A stretch of DNA of 50,941 bases, from contig CAJWCO010000015.1 of NCBI GenBank assembly GCA_913031145.1, forward strand, positions 1-50,941, read 5' to 3'. This DNA is from an uncultured Cellvibrionales bacterium. Its GTDB lineage: Bacteria > Pseudomonadota > Gammaproteobacteria > Pseudomonadales > Porticoccaceae. Positions 1 to 7,419 of the stretch are shown piece after piece. The notes beneath the pieces are model-generated. The model saw nothing but the letters and a program-made list of their open reading frames with translations, did not search any database and was not told where the DNA came from. Position 1 is the stretch's first letter, and every line of letters starts with the position of its first letter. The position numbers were made by a program, and so were the translations under genes.

Positions 1-54
1 AAGCGGTAGGAACGAGTGAATTCGAATCACCGACCTCCTCGATGTCAACGAGGC
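1..54 (-). repeat. Partial 3' copy of tRNA-Val (att-like direct repeat)
   Basis: This stretch matches the 3' part of the intact tRNA-Val gene (positions 231-284) at 50 of 54 bases, from the anticodon stem through the T arm to the acceptor end. Similarity stops abruptly at 54. The four differences lie in the T arm, and two of them compensate each other (stem pair C-G changed to T-A), so the copy was once part of a functional tRNA. A 3'-half tRNA fragment in direct orientation near the intact gene is the usual footprint of integrase-mediated insertion at a tRNA gene. No integrase gene is visible, and the 176 bases between the copies are AT-rich and hold no gene I can see. Confidence 0.75.
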
Positions 55-236
55 GACCAATCTATATATTATTGATTTAATTTATTAAAAATATTAAAAA
101 TTTATTATTACCTGAATTTTACCTGAATTAGGTTTCTTGAATGAAGCATTCTTTGGCTTTATTTAAGAGAAAAATAGATGCAAAAAGGAGTGATGGGATT
201 TTCTTTATAGAGACTAAAAATAATTCTCGGAAGCGG

Positions 237-310
237 TAGGAACGGGCGAACTCGAATCGCCGACCTCCTCGATGTCAACGAGGCACTCTAACCAGCTGAG
301 CTACGCTCCT
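237..310 (-). tRNA. tRNA-Val (anticodon GAC)
   Basis: Read on the minus strand this folds into a full cloverleaf. The acceptor AGGAGCG pairs with CGTTCCT (one G-U), and the anticodon stem CCTCG/CGAGG encloses the loop TTGACAT, giving anticodon GAC (Val). The T stem is GGCGA/TCGCC. The discriminator is A and CCA is not encoded (the genome reads CCG). Its 3' end faces the partial copy at 1-54. A promoter lies just upstream at 328-356. Confidence 0.95.
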
Positions 311-327
311 ATGGCTTCCGAAGAGGC

Positions 328-356
328 ATTCTACACAGCAAGCCTTTTCTTCTCAA
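328..356 (-). promoter_or_regulatory. Sigma70-type promoter of tRNA-Val
   Basis: On the minus strand the -35 element TTGAGA (356-351) and the -10 element TAGAAT (333-328) are separated by exactly 17 bases, and the tRNA begins 18 bases further on. Spacing and motif quality are those of a strong stable-RNA promoter. Confidence 0.75.
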
Positions 357-445
357 CCAGAATTATCATTGGGCTGAGTCACAGATCCTCACAGATTTAT
401 ACGCCTTCTTAAGACCTTTCATGGCAGTCTGACCCTGCTTATCCA

Positions 446-817
446 TCAAATCTTGAAGAGTTCTGGCCAAGGTTTCAAAGTCTTTTCGAACCCTAGTCGC
501 TCCACGAACTCCTGCCTGCCCAATCTTACCGACCGAAAAAACCGCCGGGGCCTATTGGGTCGCCCTCTTATCACAAGGTTTCCGGCCCGCTTCCACGTCA
601 GCGGACGCTGGTCTTTATCTCCTGCCGCCCATTTCGCGAGCATCTCCTCTCTTGACGTTGCCATTGTCCAGGGAGCAAATTTAAGCTTCATAATTTGGTT
701 TGCATCGTTCCGAGCCTGTCGGATGCGATGCGCCCCTCCCTCCAGATTTTGCAGCACCTTCAAATCACACGCCTTCGCACATTTTAGGGTCAAAACTACA
801 GAGACGGCCTTCGTCAT
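446..817 (-). CDS. Hypothetical basic protein, possibly frameshifted
   Basis: I do not recognise this 123-residue protein. It is supported by a good ribosome-binding site: AAGGAG lies about 9 bases before the ATG at 817. The product is basic and has neither a signal peptide nor a membrane segment. Its last 40 residues are rich in Arg and may be read in the wrong frame. Downstream of a run of six T on the coding strand (536-541), another frame reads protein-like sequence (containing KDFETLARTLQDLMDKQG) to a stop at 366-368. If one base of the run were removed, the gene would extend to 366. It is transcribed divergently from the SPFH gene and shares the intergenic region with it. Function unknown. 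Confidence 0.5.
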   Translation of the reverse strand: MTKAVSVVLTLKCAKACDLKVLQNLEGGAHRIRQARNDANQIMKLKFAPWTMATSREEMLAKWAAGDKDQRPLTWKRAGNLVIRGRPNRPRRFFRSVRLGRQEFVERLGFEKTLKPWPELFKI

Positions 818-858
818 AGCTTTCGTCTCCTTTTTCAGGCTGCAAAAGGTATTCGGGA

Positions 859-887
859 TTGGTGGGCGCCAGTTAATGCGCTATAGT
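859..887 (+). promoter_or_regulatory. Candidate promoter of the SPFH-nfeD pair
   Basis: TTGGTG (859-864) and TATAGT (882-887) are 17 bases apart and lie about 40 bases before the ATG at 927. The -10 is good and the -35 is moderate. Confidence 0.45.
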
Positions 888-926
888 CCCAGCTTAATAT
901 CTCCTAAATCAGCAGAGGAATCCACG

Positions 927-1916
927 ATGGAAATTGCCTTGGACCTTCTTTCAAGCCCTACCTTATGGGTCGTTATTGTCGCATTTTACACGCTAAAAAA
1001 GGGCATATACTTTGTGCCTCAGAATAGAGGCTATGTGATCTACACATTCGGAAAATACGATCACACTCTGAAAGCAGGTATCAACTTTATCATTCCTTTT
1101 GTCCAAAGAGTTGCTGCAGATCGTAACCTGAAAGAACAGTCCCTAGATATCTCCTCTCAATCAGCCATCACCAAGGATAATATCTCACTTGCCATCGACG
1201 GTATCTTGTTCATGAAAGTAACTGACGCCGGTGCGGCCACTAATAATGTGACCGATTATAAAATGGCTGTCATCCAGCTTGCCATGACCACTATGCGCAA
1301 TGCCATTGGCTCAATGGAGTTGGATGAGTGTTTCCAAAGTCGGGATGTCATCAACGCGACTATCTTGTCCGCCATGACCGAAGCGACTCAGCCCTGGGGA
1401 GTTATGGTGACACGTTATGAAATCAAAGATATATCACCGCCACAATCTATAAGGGAGGATATGGAAAAACAGATGACGGCTGAACGAGAGAAGCGTTCAG
1501 TTATTCTGACAGCACAGGGGGTTAAGTCTGCGGCGATTACAGAAGCCGAAGGTTTGAAAGCAGCGCGAGTTCTCGATGCTGAAGCCGCCAAATCGGAACA
1601 AGTATTAGCCGCAGAAGCCAACAAAGAACAGCAAATACTGGAAGCCACAGGTAAAGCGGAGGCGATCAGGTTAGTCGCAGATGCTGAAGCCGCTGCCTTG
1701 AAAACGGTGGGAAATGCAGCCAACACAGATTCGGGTGAGGCCGCGGTTTTGTTAACGCTCGCGCAAGAGGCTATAGGTGCTCATCGTCAGATCGCTGCTG
1801 ACAGCACGGTTGTTCTCACTGATGGTAAAACCAGTGATAATATTGCCAATACAGTTGCCCAAGCGATTGCCGTGTCCAGTTCGCTAAAATTGTCACGCAC
1901 AAGCTCGGAAAACTGA
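927..1916 (+). CDS. SPFH/band-7 domain membrane protein (QmcA/stomatin-like)
   Basis: The product is a 329-residue prohibitin/stomatin-type protein anchored in the inner membrane by an N-terminal hydrophobic segment (about residues 8-25). An SPFH domain follows at about 30-200, and then a long Ala/Glu/Lys-rich coiled coil (about 200-270) with repeated AEA patterns that is typical of oligomerising flotillin/stomatin proteins. The open frame extends upstream to 453, but I place the start at the ATG at 927: AGAGGA lies 9 bases upstream and the SPFH family architecture begins there. The gene is followed 3 bases later by an NfeD-family gene, which is the classic SPFH-NfeD operon. Such pairs are implicated in membrane microdomain organisation and protein quality control; the exact role is not visible here. 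Confidence 0.9.
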   Translation: MEIALDLLSSPTLWVVIVAFYTLKKGIYFVPQNRGYVIYTFGKYDHTLKAGINFIIPFVQRVAADRNLKEQSLDISSQSAITKDNISLAIDGILFMKVTDAGAATNNVTDYKMAVIQLAMTTMRNAIGSMELDECFQSRDVINATILSAMTEATQPWGVMVTRYEIKDISPPQSIREDMEKQMTAEREKRSVILTAQGVKSAAITEAEGLKAARVLDAEAAKSEQVLAAEANKEQQILEATGKAEAIRLVADAEAAALKTVGNAANTDSGEAAVLLTLAQEAIGAHRQIAADSTVVLTDGKTSDNIANTVAQAIAVSSSLKLSRTSSEN

Positions 1917-1919
1917 GTA

Positions 1920-2402
1920 ATGGATGTTCTTGAGCTACTCAACGCGAGTCATGATCGGTTTTTTTATGTTTTAGCGGGTCTAAGTTTTGTTTTGGAATTG
2001 GGCCTCCTAGGTTTAAGCGGGCCACTCCTTTTTTTTGCTATAGCATGCTTGGTCACAGCGTCTTTAATCAGCATGGGATTAATCTCAGGTTGGGAAATAG
2101 AAATTCTTGTCGCCGGTGTACTGACAGTCATAATCACTCTACTCCTTTGGAGGCCGCTGAAACACTTTCAAAATTCAGGCGGCAGTGCTGACACCAGTAG
2201 CGACATGATTGGGCGTTTGGTTACTGCAAGCGGAGATATTACATTAGAGCGCGGTTCAATTCGTTATTCCGGCATCGATTGGACGGCTCGCCTCGACGCC
2301 AATGCCAGTGAAGTCGTTATCAATAAAGGTGACCAGTGTATTATCGCATCGGTAGATGGCAATATTATGCTGGTCAAGGGTCCACAACCCGAGTCGGATT
2401 AA
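1920..2402 (+). CDS. NfeD-family membrane protein
   Basis: This 160-residue protein has two or three N-terminal transmembrane segments (about residues 14-75) followed by a soluble C-terminal OB-fold-like domain (about 90-155) with the family's typical segment reading IGRLVTASGDI...GSIRYSGIDWTARL. It is the short NfeD form without the N-terminal ClpP-class protease domain. Its ATG starts 3 bases after the stop of the SPFH gene, so the two are almost certainly co-transcribed and probably translationally coupled. NfeD proteins are known partners of SPFH proteins. Confidence 0.88.
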   Translation: MDVLELLNASHDRFFYVLAGLSFVLELGLLGLSGPLLFFAIACLVTASLISMGLISGWEIEILVAGVLTVIITLLLWRPLKHFQNSGGSADTSSDMIGRLVTASGDITLERGSIRYSGIDWTARLDANASEVVINKGDQCIIASVDGNIMLVKGPQPESD

Positions 2403-3130
2403 GCTCGCAAGCGTGCAGCATATCAAAGCGTATGCCCAGCGCACGACATAGAGCTGTATTCTCTGAACGCCAGACTTAGCTCGACACGCCAACTAAGATT
2501 CGCATATTTCGCTCAACGCGCCGCACGTTTACGTTGTATTCCTGCAAGCCTTGTCCAGTCGATAACCAAAATAAAAAGCTAGGCTCGTCATTCCTACTAT
2601 TTCTGTCACTACCTTTATCGTATTAGAGCATATATTCATGCCTCGTTTGACCGCCCGTTTTTAATAAGCAGCGGCTATACTTTTAATTGTGCCGAACGTT
2701 GCCTGACATCACTGAGCGCGTTTAACGCCTGTATCGCTGACCAAAAATAGCGCCCTACTCTAAAACGATAAGCCGCGCCAACGCGAACGACAGGAGCCCA
2801 TACGCAAAGTTGCTCAAACGAACATTCATAACCCCCAATACCCAGTTGTAAAAAGACCTGATCACGCGTCTATCGCCTATTGCGTCACTCGCAATACTGA
2901 ATTTTTTTCCCCTTCGACGCTCTTTTGCGCTTATCGGCCGCATGCGCAGTGTGGAATTCCATGAGTACAAACCTCGGTCCACAAAAACATGTGACGCGCT
3001 AATAGAAGCCACGATTCTGCTCTAGCAAGACCTCGCAAGACCTCGCAAGCTCATATTTTTGACACAGAAAAGTGATACCAAAGGATAAAAAGCACCTTCA
3101 AAATAGCCCATGGGTAATTTTATAGACATA
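2403..3130. other. Intergenic stretch without a convincing gene
   Basis: I see no gene I can support. Short open frames here have no ribosome-binding site and unconvincing composition. A 10-bp unit (GCAAGACCTC) is repeated about 2.6 times at 3025-3050. The rest of the gap, 3159-3758 up to the uvrB stop, also holds no gene I trust, although the heptamer CCTTTAC recurs at 3254, 3306, 3474 and 3534. Confidence 0.5.
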
Positions 3131-3158
3131 AAAAAACGCAGGTTAAAAGCCCTGCGTT
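3131..3158 (-). terminator. Intrinsic terminator, minus strand
   Basis: On the minus strand an 8-bp perfect stem (AACGCAGG/CCTGCGTT, loop of 8) is followed directly by a T run. It lies 600 bases beyond the uvrB stop. It could terminate a long uvrB transcript or mark the 3' end of a lost gene: a frame ending in TAA at 3182-3184 lies 24 bases before it. Confidence 0.75.
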
Positions 3159-3758
3159 GAGTCAATTTTGGATTGCCTAAATTACCGGCCTTTCAGAGCA
3201 AGCGTCGAGAGAATCAGGCTCCGCTGATCACCAAGTTTCCTATGGCGTTGTATCCTTTACACTAATCTCCCGCACATTTTGAAGACATACTCCCAATAAC
3301 CCTTACCTTTACTATGCAGTCCATTGCTGTTGCACACTATGACGATCCAGAAAAAAGGCTAACCTAAAGATCTCACCAGAACCCTTTCTGGCGTGTCGTC
3401 CATGACATCCCTTTTTGAACACTTTTTCGAAAGTGTCACACAACCTAAACCGTCTCTGTTAACGACAACTGTTCCTTTACAGACCTATTCAATAAAACCT
3501 GGGCCATTATTGCCATAACGCATCCTTTACCATTCCTTGTGCAGGTACTTCTCACACGCATACTAAACAGAGAAAACTCGAAATCCAGTCGACTCGTAAT
3601 TCCTTTTTCAAGTCACCATCCTTGGTGCAGCTTTCTCAAACACTCTTCCCCTGAAATGCACGGCTATATTAGCTATGAAGTGTATTTTAGAAAATATCTC
3701 TGACGAGCTAGTACTTTTAGGCTATCCAATATTAGCGCCAGGAATGGGGGATTGGGGA

Positions 3759-5798
3759 TTATTCGGAAATAAGTATTTTCTTGCGTAAGTTCTCTAATTG
3801 ATCACGGGCTTGTGCCGCTTCCTCAAATTCTAAATTGCGCGCATGTGCGTACATTTTCTCTTCCGCTTGACTGATTGCTCGCGCAATATCTTTGATTGGC
3901 ATCGGATCCTGTAGCGCACGACCACTCAAGTCATCAGTGGTTTTTTTCCCTCGACGGTTTTTGTTTGTACCCGCATAAGCGCCTTCCATAATATCCTGAA
4001 CGCTCTTGACAATACTTGTCGGTGTAATGCCCAGATTTTTATTGTGTTCGATCTGCATCCTGCGACGACGCTCAGTTTCGTCGATGGCTCGACTCATGGA
4101 GCCAGTGATCTTATCTGCGTACAAGATCGCCTTGCCGTTCAGGTGCCGTGCAGCTCGCCCAATGGTCTGGATTAACGACTGCTCAGAGCGTAAAAAACCT
4201 TCTTTATCGGCATCAAAAATAGTTACCAATGAGACCTCTGGCATATCTAACCCTTCGCGCAACAAATTAATACCTACCAAAACATCAAATTCACCAAGGC
4301 GTAAATCTCGAATAATCTCCACGCGCTCAACCGTATCAATGTCTGAGTGCAAATAGCGCACTCGTACCTGATGCTCTGCAAGGTACTCAGTGAGATCCTC
4401 GGCCATACGTTTTGTCAGGACGGTAATCAGAATACGCTCATCGACACGCACTCGCAGACGTATTTCCGAGAGTACGTTGTCTACCTGATCTATCGCAGGA
4501 CGGACTTCGATAACGGGGTCGAGTAATCCCGTGGGACGAACCACTTGCTCAACCACCTGACCCTGATTTGCCGCTTCATAGCGACTGGGCGTTGCCGAAA
4601 CAAAAATCATCTGTGGTGCCAGTGCTTCCCACTCGTCGAAGCGTAGCGGTCGATTATCCAAAGCAGATGGCAATCGAAACCCGTACTCGACTAAGGTCTC
4701 TTTGCGAGACCGATCACCTTTATACATAGCCCCCAATTGCGGCACCGAAACATGTGACTCATCAATAATCAATAATGCGTCGTCAGGTAAATAATCAAAT
4801 AACGTGGGTGGCGGTGCGCCTTGTGGTCGACCCGAGAGATAGCGTGAATAATTCTCTATTCCGTTGCAATACCCCAATTCACGCATCATCTCGGAATCAT
4901 AGCGCACGCGCTCGGCAAGTCGCTGCGCTTCCACCAACTTATCCAGCGAACGCAACTGCTCAAGTCGCTCTGCCAATTCTTCTTGAATACGGTCTGCAGC
5001 TTCGATAACGCGTTCCCGCGGGGTCACATAATGCGATTTAGGGTAAATAGTCACGCGCGGAATCCTGCGCAATACCTCACCGGTCAGCGGATCAAACAAA
5101 GTGATATTTTCGAGCTCGTCATCAAAGAGTTCAATACGAATAGCTTCGTAGTCTGAGTCCGCAGGGTATACATCGATTACATCCCCGCGCACTCGATAGG
5201 ACCCGCGATCAAAATCAATGTCGTTGCGACGATACTGGAGCTCCGCTAAATGCCGCAAAATCCCGCGCTGATCAATCTGCTCGCCGCGCGACAGGTGCAG
5301 AACCATTTTTAGATATGATTTGGGATCTCCCAGACCATAGATTGATGACACTGTGGCCACAACAATGACATCGCGACGCTCCATCAAAGCCTTAGTCGCC
5401 GACAAACGCATCTGCTCAACGTGAGCATTAATCGATGCGTCTTTTTCAATAAAGGTATCCGACGAGGGCACATATGCTTCGGGTTGGTAGTAGTCGTAAT
5501 AAGACACGAAATACTCTACTGCATTGTTCGGAAAAAACCCTTTGAATTCACCATATAACTGAGCCGCCAATGTTTTATTGTGGGCCAGAACAATCGTCGG
5601 CCTTTGCACCGTTTCAATGACGCTGGCAACCGTAAAGGTCTTACCCGACCCTGTCACGCCCAATAGTGTTTGGGCTGCCAGTCCATTTTCAAGGCCGTCA
5701 ACCAGACCTGCTATTGCTTTTGGTTGGTCCCCTGCGGGACTGTACCCACTGACAAGATCAAAACGACGCGTCGCCACCAATGCAATTTCGTCTAACAC
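3759..5798 (-). CDS. uvrB: UvrABC excinuclease subunit B
   Basis: UvrB is the damage-verification helicase-like subunit of nucleotide excision repair; it is loaded by UvrA and recruits UvrC. The 679-residue product has full family length. Visible features are the Walker A motif GVTGSGKT (47-54), the beta-hairpin region [12 protein letters not shown] (about 100-111) that inserts into DNA, the helicase box IDESH, the C-terminal helicase motifs including QTIGRAARH, and the UVR motif (about 640-672, [20 protein letters not shown]) that contacts UvrC. The start is GTG at 5798, preceded by GGGAGAG; it overlaps the end of the mlaC-like gene by 7 bases. I saw no LexA-type CTGT-N8-ACAG box near the upstream gene's promoter. 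Confidence 0.98.
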   Translation of the reverse strand: MLDEIALVATRRFDLVSGYSPAGDQPKAIAGLVDGLENGLAAQTLLGVTGSGKTFTVASVIETVQRPTIVLAHNKTLAAQLYGEFKGFFPNNAVEYFVSYYDYYQPEAYVPSSDTFIEKDASINAHVEQMRLSATKALMERRDVIVVATVSSIYGLGDPKSYLKMVLHLSRGEQIDQRGILRHLAELQYRRNDIDFDRGSYRVRGDVIDVYPADSDYEAIRIELFDDELENITLFDPLTGEVLRRIPRVTIYPKSHYVTPRERVIEAADRIQEELAERLEQLRSLDKLVEAQRLAERVRYDSEMMRELGYCNGIENYSRYLSGRPQGAPPPTLFDYLPDDALLIIDESHVSVPQLGAMYKGDRSRKETLVEYGFRLPSALDNRPLRFDEWEALAPQMIFVSATPSRYEAANQGQVVEQVVRPTGLLDPVIEVRPAIDQVDNVLSEIRLRVRVDERILITVLTKRMAEDLTEYLAEHQVRVRYLHSDIDTVERVEIIRDLRLGEFDVLVGINLLREGLDMPEVSLVTIFDADKEGFLRSEQSLIQTIGRAARHLNGKAILYADKITGSMSRAIDETERRRRMQIEHNKNLGITPTSIVKSVQDIMEGAYAGTNKNRRGKKTTDDLSGRALQDPMPIKDIARAISQAEEKMYAHARNLEFEEAAQARDQLENLRKKILISE

Positions 5799-6490
5799 AA
5801 CTTCTCTCCCTCAACAGCGTGACGCGCACAGAGTTCAGAAAAAAACTGCACATTCTTTTCACGCAACGTGTCAATCAACGCCGCAACCGGCCCTGACTGC
5901 AATGCCGTTCGGTACATATACTTTTTAGTGGCGACGTAAGCAATCCCCTGAAAGCGTACGTCCACCGTGCGCCATTGGCGATCGAGGCCGCGCTTTACCA
6001 ATAAATCTAAATAGACATTAAGCATCGAGTCTGACCGCATGACGACTTGCACCCAGCCTCGCGTTCCTTGAGCATTCACCAAAACGTTATGGACTGCAAA
6101 GCTTTGGCCTGTGTAACGCGCAAGTCCCTCAAAAGCGTAGCGCCGAAATGTGCGAGTGGTGGCACGCTCAAGCGCATTTGCCTGCACATGCGTCAGTGTA
6201 TTAAACGAAGGGCGGCCCACTAGTCCTTGCGTGGTCGACCTCATATCCCAAAGAGGTTCCATATGCGTGTCTAAGAATCTGTCGTAGGCAACGGGATTGC
6301 TTTGATACCCCTTAAAAGACTGTTGGATCACCTCGCTCGCTGCAGAGACTTTCTGGGTGTATTCTCGCCGCAATACCTCCGTCAGGTTTGCGTGCTCGCC
6401 TGAAGGGATATCTGCTATCGCCCGCGGCGTTGTCTGCAATGCGCAAAACGCTATTACGGCCAGTAGTGATAACGGTAAGCGCATCGGCAT
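5792..6490 (-). CDS. MlaC/Ttg2D-like periplasmic phospholipid-binding protein
   Basis: The product is about 232 residues with an N-terminal Sec signal peptide ([17 protein letters not shown]...A) and the body of the MlaC family: an early Leu/Arg-rich helical part, then a beta section (WVQVVMRSD) and the family-typical end ([15 protein letters not shown]... [10 protein letters not shown]). MlaC proteins carry phospholipids between the outer and inner membranes. The ABC transporter genes that normally accompany mlaC are absent; the gene instead overlaps uvrB by 7 bases. The frame is open from 6523 (TTG), but a TATAAT at 6523-6528 makes the ATG at 6490, or the one at 6484, the likelier start. 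Confidence 0.75.
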   Translation of the reverse strand: MPMRLPLSLLAVIAFCALQTTPRAIADIPSGEHANLTEVLRREYTQKVSAASEVIQQSFKGYQSNPVAYDRFLDTHMEPLWDMRSTTQGLVGRPSFNTLTHVQANALERATTRTFRRYAFEGLARYTGQSFAVHNVLVNAQGTRGWVQVVMRSDSMLNVYLDLLVKRGLDRQWRTVDVRFQGIAYVATKKYMYRTALQSGPVAALIDTLREKNVQFFSELCARHAVEGEKLC

Positions 6491-6522
6491 ATCGTGAGTC
6501 CAGAAAAATAGGGAGCACACCA

Positions 6523-6528
6523 ATTATA
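6523..6528 (-). promoter_or_regulatory. Candidate -10 element for mlaC-like/uvrB
   Basis: A perfect TATAAT on the minus strand, preceded by CGG, would start transcription about 25 bases before the ATG at 6490. No good -35 hexamer is seen at 16-18 bases. Confidence 0.4.
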
Positions 6529-7036
6529 CCGCGTCTACTCTCGCTAACGATCACTCGTGACTGATATATTTTTTGCGGCCACTGAGAAAAAGCGTCACCT
6601 TCACCGAAAATGCCTCTACATAGAACCCATTAAGTATCTTTAGCGTTCATTAAACCAACGCCGAATCGGTAACCGCATCGCAGGGAAATTTGCGTAATCA
6701 TCGAGATCACGAGGGCTGAATAGCCACTACCCGCAGGCTTCTCTAGCAGAACACATTTGCCCAGAAGACCTTGCCACCCAACAGTTCTCAGGCAAACTGC
6801 AACGCTTTGGGTTTTATCTTCTATCTTCACGCTTTGATGCGTGTTACCACAACGAGCTGTGCCAATGAAAAAACTCGACCAACAATGCCCGCATAGCCAA
6901 AAGACACACCTATAATCGTGCAATATAACGACGTCAGAAAAGATGTTTTTGCACAAGGTATCGGTGATGCTTTGAAACACTGCATAAAACCCTTTTCTAC
7001 AAAAACTGACCGGTTGTCTATGCGCGCTAGAATAAG
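6529..7036. other. Intergenic stretch without a convincing gene
   Basis: This gap separates the mlaC-like/uvrB pair from the tRNA-Asn promoter. One open frame of about 116 codons (6630-6980, minus) is Cys-rich, lacks a ribosome-binding site and looks like chance. I see nothing else. Confidence 0.5.
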
Positions 7037-7065
7037 TTGACTCAGTAGACTGGCAGACCTAAAAT
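7037..7065 (+). promoter_or_regulatory. Sigma70-type promoter of tRNA-Asn
   Basis: TTGACT (7037-7042) and TAAAAT (7060-7065) are separated by 17 bases and followed by a GC-rich discriminator (GGCGGCG). That is the pattern of stringently controlled stable-RNA promoters. The tRNA begins at 7091. Confidence 0.8.
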
Positions 7066-7090
7066 GGCGGCGACAAAAGAGTGTAATAGA

Positions 7091-7166
7091 TCCGCCTTAG
7101 CTCAGTTGGTAGAGCAAATGACTGTTAATCATTGGGTCGCTGGTTCGAGCCCAGCAGGCGGAGCCA
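7091..7166 (+). tRNA. tRNA-Asn (anticodon GTT)
   Basis: The cloverleaf is complete: acceptor TCCGCCT/AGGCGGA, D arm GCTCAGTTGGTAGAGC, anticodon loop CTGTTAA giving anticodon GUU, T arm CTGGTTCGAGCCCAG. Discriminator G and CCA are both encoded (7163-7166). It is a single-gene unit with its own promoter at 7037-7065. Confidence 0.97.
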
Positions 7167-7328
7167 TCTAAGCGAAAATAATCCTGGTACACAATAAAAC
7201 GGGGCCACTTAGTACGCCCTTATCTTAACGTCATCTAATGTATAAATGGTCTACCCGATATATTTTGCATCCTTTAGAACGCATTCGTGTGAAATCTCCC
7301 CTAAGGTCGGGTAACTTAACGACGAATA

Positions 7329-7367
7329 ACCGTTAATCATTGGGCCGTTAGTGAGAGCGCAACAGGC
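7329..7367 (+). repeat. Decayed partial 3' copy of tRNA-Asn
   Basis: About 31 of 39 bases match the tRNA-Asn gene from the anticodon loop to the acceptor stem (7121-7159), in direct orientation at an offset of 208 bases. The 13 bases after the anticodon G (GTTAATCATTGGG) are identical, while the T arm has decayed. This is best read as an old attachment-site duplication. The rest of 7167-7419 holds no gene. Confidence 0.6.
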
Positions 7368-7419
7368 CATGACATTGACGTACAAAAAACCCTACCGTGG
7401 CGCTCAAGTATCGTTTGAC

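Noticed and set aside
453-926. Long N-terminal extension of the SPFH protein
   Set aside because: It overlaps a divergent gene with its own ribosome-binding site, and the SPFH protein has a well-placed ATG at 927 with a promoter between.
2755-3012. 85-codon open frame on the minus strand
   Set aside because: It has a GTG start, no ribosome-binding site and no recognisable domain, and lies in a region of apparently decayed or non-coding sequence.
3248-3540. Four CCTTTAC heptamers as a regulatory array
   Set aside because: Spacing is irregular (52, 168, 60) and there is no symmetry; recorded only as part of the intergenic description.
6630-6980. 116-codon open frame on the minus strand
   Set aside because: It is Cys-rich with erratic composition, no ribosome-binding site and no family resemblance.
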